DNA of 64,000 nucleotides from Bin5 sp965200615. GTDB taxonomy: Bacteria; Chloroflexota; Anaerolineae; Caldilineales; Caldilineaceae. Below, piece after piece: positions 59,292-64,000 of this stretch. Positions within the stretch are counted from its first letter, which is position 1, and every line of letters starts with the position of its first letter. The translations under genes and the position numbers were made by a program. A model generated the notes under the pieces. The model was not told where the DNA came from and ran no database searches. It saw nothing but the letters and a program-made list of their open reading frames with translations. The stretch spans positions 310,001 through 374,000 of the forward strand of contig OZ241377.1 in assembly GCA_965200615.1 (NCBI GenBank), read 5' to 3'.

Positions 59292-60492
59292 ATGAACAGA
59301 CCGCCAATTCCCAGAGATCCGGAGGAAGTTACCGCCCAGTGGATGCAACAGGCATTGACTGCGGGCGGCAGGTCTGATCTTTTTCCTGTCTCAGAGATCG
59401 CTCGGGAGGAGATTGGCTGCGGCGTCGGCTTCATGGGCACGATCGTGCGCTGCCAGCTCAGGTATGACGAGGCGAAAGCGCCGGCTGAGCAGGGTCCCTG
59501 CGCTCCGGCAACCGTCATCGTCAAATTGCCCAGCCCGCTTGCCAGGAACCGGCGTCTGGGAAAACGCCTGGGCCTTTACAGACAGGAATACGACTTTTAC
59601 AGGTTGATCGCGTCCCAGGCCCCGGTGCGGTCGCCGGCATTGCTGTATGGTGATTATGAAGCCGGCGGCGATCGCTGTGTCCTGGTGCTGGAGGATTTTG
59701 GGGGCTGGCAGACGGTGAGCCATTTTGACGGCGCGAGCGCGGAACAGACCCGACGCGCCATCCGCGCGATCGCCAGGCTGCACGGCGCCTACTGGAACAG
59801 GACCGATCAGCCGCCTCTGAACAGGTTTACCGACTCCTTTTCGACCAGGCGCAGAATGCTGATTCAGCTCGTCTATCTTGCGAACCTTGCGCCCACGCTC
59901 GAAAGGTTCGGCGGTTTTTTCTCTGAACGATATGCGCCGTCTGGCCGAGACCTACGCTGCGCGCATCAACAGCCAGGTCGTTCGTGTCGCCGCCGGACCG
60001 AAGACGCTCAGCCACGGCGACTTCCGGTTGGACAATATCTTCTTTGCGGCCGACGGCGGGGACGAGATCGCGATCATCGACTGGCAGGTGAGCGGATTGA
60101 GGAGCCCTCTGTTTGATGTGGCTTATTTTCTGGTGGGGAGCGTCACGACCGAGGTACGCCGCCGGATTGAGCGGGAGGTGCTGGAAGAGTACACCGAAAT
60201 CATCGGTGATATGGGGGTTAAGGGGTTCACGTTTGAGGCGTGTTGGCGGCTGTACCGCGAACACTCGCTTGCCAACCTCCTGGTGATGGTCCTGGCATGC
60301 GGCGGGCTGGCCCTGGAAGACGAGCGTCGCAGGCAGGTGGTCGAAGTGGGCCTGCAGCGTGTGCTTACGGCGGTTGAGGATCTGGATGGCGGTGAATGCG
60401 TGCAGGGGCCGACGCCGTTGTTCGGTCGCGGGGGCGCGCTGGCGGCATTTTCGCGGGGGGCGTATGGTGTGGTGAAGGCGTTGCGGGGGTAG
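59292..60492 (+). pseudogene. Frameshifted aminoglycoside-phosphotransferase-like kinase
   Basis: Two frames join into one protein of about 400 aa. The first, from the ATG at 59292, has the N-lobe (VIVKLPSPLARNRRLGKRLGLYRQEYDFYRL and CVLVLEDFGGWQ). The second covers the catalytic lobe, with LSHGDFRLDNIFF (the Brenner motif) and IAIIDWQVSGLRSPLFDVAYFL. The frames meet near a run of six T at 59915-59920; removing one T restores one reading frame. As printed, the kinase would lose its active site. Whether this is a real mutation or a sequencing error cannot be told. Related kinases act on small molecules such as antibiotics or on choline-like compounds. Confidence 0.78.
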
Positions 60493-60593
60493 GGGAATGG
60501 GCTGGACACATCTCCTGGTGGGCCGACTATGCAAGAAATGAAGGTCATAACCATATTGTAATTGTGGTCATCAGACAACAGGAGGAGTGAATC

Positions 60594-60875
60594 ATGCCTA
60601 CCGACGGCGCTAAAGCGACTGGTCCTCGCACCATGAAGGCATCCGAGTTCAAGGCCAAATGTCTGAAACTGATGGATGAAGTGGCTGAGAGCGGTGAAGA
60701 GATCGTCATCACCAAGAACGGTCGTCCGGTTTCGCGGCTGTTGCCGTACCGGGAAAAGACGAGGATGGCTTTCGGCCGTAATCGAAACAATATTCGAGTC
60801 CTGGGCGACATCGTGGAACCGATGCCTGCGGAGTGGTTCGAAGCTTTGGACGATTCCGACGAGGAACTGTTTTGA
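60594..60875 (+). CDS. Phd/YefM-type antitoxin without its toxin
   Basis: A 93-aa antitoxin: MKASEFKAKCLKLMDEVAESGEEIVITKNGRPVSRLLPYRE is the Phd/YefM DNA-binding core, followed by a C-terminal toxin-wrapping helix. AGGAGGAG before the ATG is an excellent ribosome site. The stop overlaps a TTG that begins LILNETGVIVG and then stops, which looks like the first residues of a lost VapC-type PIN toxin (LILLDT in the family). The partner is thus probably degraded. Confidence 0.82.
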   Translation: MPTDGAKATGPRTMKASEFKAKCLKLMDEVAESGEEIVITKNGRPVSRLLPYREKTRMAFGRNRNNIRVLGDIVEPMPAEWFEALDDSDEELF

Positions 60876-60988
60876 TACTCAATGAAACGGGCGTGATCGT
60901 CGGATAAACCGATAACGACTACTGACGATAGGCGACGGGCCGCTTTTTCGGGGACTTAGACGGGCGCCATAGAGCGAGGAGAGAGGTG

Positions 60989-61900
60989 ATGGGGGATTGC
61001 AGATATTGCGGAAAGTCTGCCGGTTTCCTGCGGAAAGAGCATAAGGCGTGCGCGGGGGCGCATGAGCGAGGGCTGGAGAGTATTCGCAAGGTCTGCGTGG
61101 ATGCGGCGCTGCGCGGGGTTAATGTCAACGTACTGACTGACAAGGTGCGCTCGATCGGCGCGGCAGCCTATATCGATACATCGGGCGCCGCGTTAGGCGA
61201 GACGCTGGCGCGCGGCTGGGGCCAGGCTGTCGAGGCGGCGATGGATGATCACTTTCTCTCCAACGAGGAGAAGCGGGCGCTAAACCGTTACCGCGCCCAA
61301 TACAATCTCAGCGCCCACCATCTGGACGGCGGCGGACATTTTACGCTGTTCAGGATGATGAACCTGCTCAACGCGCTGAGCGAGCATGGGGTGGCGCCCC
61401 GGTTCGACCGGCGGCAGGTGCGGCCGCCTTTCAATCTGATGAAGAGTGAGGAGCTGCTGTGGATGTTCGGCGGTACCGATTACCTGGAAGAGGTGACCAA
61501 GCGGGAGTTCCGAGGGGGATCGCTGGGCGTGAGTTTTCGCGTGGCCAAGGGGGTCTACATCCGGCCAGGCGCGTTCCGCGGCCGCTCGGTCGCAACCAGC
61601 TCGATGCAGCATACCGACTCGGGTATTCTCGGCATCACGACCAAGCATATCTATTTCAAGGGGAACAGAAAGAGCTTCCGGGTGCGGCTGGAAAAGATCG
61701 TGTCATTTGACCCGTACCGGGACGGGCTGGGCATCATGCGCGACACGGCGCGGGCGAAGCCGGAGGTATTCAGGATGGGCGAGACCGATGCCTGGTTTTT
61801 GCTGAACATCATTGACGCGGTGATGAGTATGGACAGCGTCAGGCTGCCCAAGGCGGGTGATCCGACGCTGGACGAGATTGTGGACGGAGGTCTGGCTTGA
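60989..61900 (+). CDS. Zinc-ribbon plus PH-like domain protein
   Basis: A protein of about 303 aa. It starts with CRYCGKSAGFLRKEH and a second partial Cys/His site (KEHKACAGAHE). The middle part is helical. The C-terminal part (residues about 190-275) looks like a bacterial PH/GRAM-like domain: SFRVAKGVYIRPGAFRGRSV, GILGITTKHIYFKGNRKSFRVRLEKIVSFDPY. I do not recognise the full architecture. The ATG at 60989 follows a GAGGAGAGAGG site and is preferred to the GTG three bases earlier. The function is unknown. Confidence 0.6.
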   Translation: MGDCRYCGKSAGFLRKEHKACAGAHERGLESIRKVCVDAALRGVNVNVLTDKVRSIGAAAYIDTSGAALGETLARGWGQAVEAAMDDHFLSNEEKRALNRYRAQYNLSAHHLDGGGHFTLFRMMNLLNALSEHGVAPRFDRRQVRPPFNLMKSEELLWMFGGTDYLEEVTKREFRGGSLGVSFRVAKGVYIRPGAFRGRSVATSSMQHTDSGILGITTKHIYFKGNRKSFRVRLEKIVSFDPYRDGLGIMRDTARAKPEVFRMGETDAWFLLNIIDAVMSMDSVRLPKAGDPTLDEIVDGGLA

Positions 61901-61921
61901 GAGACGAGAGGGGGTGTACGG

Positions 61922-62618
61922 ATGAATAAACTCTTTCTAACTTTCGAAGGACCGCACATCGGAGAAAGCGGGCTGCCTGTAAATGCCTTTGCCCAGGCGT
62001 TGACATGCATGCAGGACGCGATGCGAATCATGGTGGAACATCTGGGAGGACGCAAGCCGGGGCCCGGTCAACCTCACCCAGTAGGTGCGTGAACAGAGCA
62101 GTTTGCAGTTGACTGCCGTGCGGCCAGGCTCGCTGGTCGCCGAATTGACCTTGGCGGCGCCCGACGGGCAACTCCCTCTGAAAAACTATGCTGAGCAGGC
62201 GGTCGAAGCCATATACAATTGGAACGGCGATCAGGATTCTCCGCTGCCTCCAGCAGTGACCAGCAGACTACGCGACATACCGTCGGCGCTCCCCGCGGAT
62301 GTGCGGCCCTGGCCAGGCAGCGCTGACACGCTCCGCAAAACGGAAATCAGAACTACACACCCATTTGGCGAGCCCTTCGACATGGACGAATTCCTAAACG
62401 ATCCAAACCCGAAGATCTTCGATCCGGACAATTTGGTCACCGCCAGCGAGCCGTTCGACATCGATGAATTCGTCAACATTATCCACTCGGGCCGCGACGA
62501 AGGCGGAACGGAATCGCCAGATTGCTGGTCTTGGACACCAGCGTTGTATTTTACATCTTCAAGAAAGACAGCAGAGCCGCGTACTACCTCCAGCAGGCTC
62601 AAGGAAGCCGTGCGCTGA
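61922..62618 (+). pseudogene. Frameshifted gene upstream of the PIN toxin
   Basis: A 56-codon frame from the ATG at 61922 (NKLFLTFEGPHIGESGLPVNAF) stops at 62092. The frame that resumes at 62085 (REQSSLQLTAVRPGSLVAELTLAAPDGQ) continues it: deleting one base near 62083 would give PHPVVREQS. The joined protein would be about 230 aa. It overlaps the start of the PIN toxin by about 97 bases, so it may be the partner antitoxin of that toxin, or an unrelated overlapping gene. The family is not recognised. Confidence 0.5.
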
Positions 62619-62911
62619 TCTCGTTCCAGACGCTGGAGGAACTCTGGCGCGGCGCCTATTTCGGAGGATGGGGCCACAAGCGCAAACATGAACTCGCCAA
62701 CCATCTCAAGGGATACATGGTGATCTGGCCCAGCAATGGATTGGTGAACGTTTGTGCCCAACTACGCGCCGATCGGAAAGTTGCTGGGCGTACTTTGCAG
62801 TCTGCTGACGCCTGGATTGCCGCAACTGCAATATTGCTACAGTGTCCGCTGGCCTCGCACGACCGGGTCTTCAGTGGAATCCCCGGACTTAAGGTCATAC
62901 AGGCCCCATAA
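62522..62911 (+). CDS. VapC-like PIN-domain toxin
   Basis: A 129-aa PIN protein: VLDTSVVFYIFKKDSR at the start with the first Asp, EELWRGAYFGG with a Glu, SADAWIAATAIL with the third acidic residue, and SHDRVFSGIPGLKVI at the end. VapC toxins cleave initiator tRNA or rRNA (known for the family). It starts at TTG 62522 inside the upstream frame. The antitoxin is either the frameshifted gene before it or lost. Confidence 0.85.
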   Translation: MLVLDTSVVFYIFKKDSRAAYYLQQAQGSRALISFQTLEELWRGAYFGGWGHKRKHELANHLKGYMVIWPSNGLVNVCAQLRADRKVAGRTLQSADAWIAATAILLQCPLASHDRVFSGIPGLKVIQAP

Positions 62912-63046
62912 ACACATCCGTCAGTCAGTTTGCGCCTTACTTTGTTAGGGCGTATGATTGCGCGGTCAAATTAAACAGTTTAGTAAACGTGTCATTCGCC
63001 GCTGCCGGCAGGGGCGAGAATCGCGTGAAAGGAGCGCTGCGTAGAC

Positions 63047-63772
63047 GTGGCTGCGAAACAGCGGGCGGAGAATGAGTTGCGCCCGGTCCGGTTTGAACTT
63101 GATTACATTCTGCACCCGGAAGGCTCTGTTCTGATCAGCATGGGGAACACGAAGGTGCTGTGCAACGCGTCGGTGGAGGAGCGTCTGCCGCGGTGGCTGC
63201 ACCGGTCTTCGCGCCGGCACGGGTGGGTGACGGCCGAGTATGCGATGCTGCCGCGCAGCACGCATCAGCGGGTTGACCGGGAGACGCTGCGGCCGAAGGG
63301 ACGGACGCAGGAGATCACGCGGTTGATCGGCCGCAGCCTGCGGGCGGCGGTCGACCTGGACAAGCTGAGCGAACGCCAAATCATCGTGGACTGCGATGTT
63401 ATCCAGGCGGACGGGGGCACGCGCACGGCGGCGATCACGGGCGGCTACGTGGCGCTGGCGCTGGCGGTCAAGCGGCTGGAGCGTAAGAGGAGGGCCAGAC
63501 CGGATACGCTGATCCGGCAGGTGGCGGCGGTGAGTGTGGGCATTCTGAACGGCAAGGCTTTTCTGGATCTTGACTATCAGATGGACCAGAACGCTGACGT
63601 TGATTTTAACGTGGTGATGACCGACAGCGGCGAATTTGTGGAAGCGCAGGGCACGGCTGAGGGGGAACCGTTCAGCAAGGGCGCGCTCAACGCGATGATG
63701 CTGCTGGCTGAGATGGGCATAGAGGAGCTGATCCGCCTGCAAAGGAGCGCGCTGGCGGAGGCTGGCTTCTAG
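63047..63772 (+). CDS. rph: Ribonuclease PH
   Basis: A 241-aa phosphorolytic 3' exoribonuclease that trims tRNA 3' ends. Core segments: VRFELDYILHPEGSVLISMGNTKVLCNASVEE, GWVTAEYAMLPRSTHQR, GRTQEITRLIGRSLRAAVDL, DCDVIQADGGTRTAAITGGYVAL. The start is GTG at 63047. Length and motifs are normal for the family. Confidence 0.96.
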   Translation: MAAKQRAENELRPVRFELDYILHPEGSVLISMGNTKVLCNASVEERLPRWLHRSSRRHGWVTAEYAMLPRSTHQRVDRETLRPKGRTQEITRLIGRSLRAAVDLDKLSERQIIVDCDVIQADGGTRTAAITGGYVALALAVKRLERKRRARPDTLIRQVAAVSVGILNGKAFLDLDYQMDQNADVDFNVVMTDSGEFVEAQGTAEGEPFSKGALNAMMLLAEMGIEELIRLQRSALAEAGF

Positions 63773-63800
63773 TTTTTAGTGGTTAGTTTTCAGTAACTCC
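63773..63800 (+). repeat. Dispersed TTTTTAGTGGTTAG repeat after rph
   Basis: TTTTTAGTGGTTAGTTTTCAG directly after the rph stop. It belongs to the same degenerate family as the copies at 9399, 19907 and 23641. Confidence 0.55.
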
Positions 63801-63864
63801 GGTGTTCGGAATTGGGGCAGGCGCCGCAGAAGGGAAGCGGGTATTGAGGAGGAAGAGGAAGCGT

Positions 63865-64000
63865 GTGACGTTGCGCGATGTGGCGCGCCATGCGGGCGTA
63901 TCGCCGACGGCGGTCTCGTTCGCATACAATGCGCCCCATCAGTTGAGCCATGCTACGCGGGAACATATCCTCGACACGGCGGAGTCTCTTGGCTACCAGC
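63865..64000 (+). CDS. LacI-family transcriptional regulator, N-terminal fragment
   Basis: The first 45 codons of a LacI-type repressor, cut by the window edge. VTLRDVARHAGVSPTAVSFAYN is the helix-turn-helix and hinge start, followed by THREHILDTAESLGYQ-like sequence. The GTG at 63865 follows GGAGGAAGAGGAAG; a TTG at 63844 in the same frame would add seven residues. Its ligand, probably a sugar, cannot be judged from this part. Confidence 0.85.
   Translation, partial: MTLRDVARHAGVSPTAVSFAYNAPHQLSHATREHILDTAESLGYQ

Overview
The window looks like a bacterial chromosome segment from a GC-rich Chloroflexota-like organism (Caldilineae/Anaerolineae-type). This is an inference from gene content: a fused nuoCD, Complex I genes without the membrane subunits, an HdrD-like membrane Fe-S oxidoreductase, tmk near a cyclic-di-AMP receptor, an R3H/SpoIIIAA-type ATPase, and very large GT-C membrane proteins. 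No rRNA gene is present, so the taxonomy rests on family resemblance only.

Layout. (1) 0.4-8.3 kb is a defence-type island. It holds a minus-strand overlapping operon (wHTH protein, AAA ATPase, PIN nuclease, DNA methyltransferase) next to a plus-strand single-chain type IIG/ISP restriction-methylation enzyme. (2) 8.4-33.1 kb is core-type DNA: nuoB-nuoCD-nuoI behind two tandem promoters, a UPF0173 hydrolase, an FAD oxidoreductase, Mrp, an orphan iron-binding lipoprotein with a structured leader, a sucrase/ferredoxin-like protein, an MFS carrier, the HdrD-like protein, rhomboid, gmk, an FmdB zinc ribbon, DarA, a 1567-aa YfhO-GT39 fusion, tmk, an R3H ATPase and a GNAT protein. A family of short degenerate repeats sits at many gene ends here. 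(3) 33.4-51.3 kb is a second accessory island: a zinc-ribbon/SH3/metalloprotease protein, a DprA-like protein, two broken genes, Doc and HigBA toxin-antitoxin modules, an hsdR remnant, and a minus-strand block of six genes. That block runs DUF262, AAA/DUF3696, an unknown 313-aa protein, a PLD-SNF2 helicase, an Eco57I-like methyltransferase interrupted at a run of 20 G, and a PD-(D/E)XK-like protein. (4) 51.7-59.1 kb has three paralogous amino-acid-type binding lipoproteins without permeases, three VOC proteins and three tRNA-Ala genes, so it is a duplication-rich stretch. (5) 59.3-64 kb has a frameshifted phosphotransferase, toxin-antitoxin pieces, a PH-like protein, RNase PH and the start of a LacI regulator.

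How the genes work together. The two islands carry at least three separable restriction or defence modules. Two show features of rapidly changing systems: a homopolymer-interrupted methyltransferase (candidate phase variation) and a compositional break directly after the catalytic NPPY motif in both Eco57I-type enzymes (candidate swap of the target-recognition part). The strongest candidates for an undescribed system are the wHTH-AAA-PIN-methyltransferase operon and the phase-variable PLD-SNF2/methyltransferase/nuclease block. All defence assignments are inferences from domains and neighbourhood; no homology search was run.
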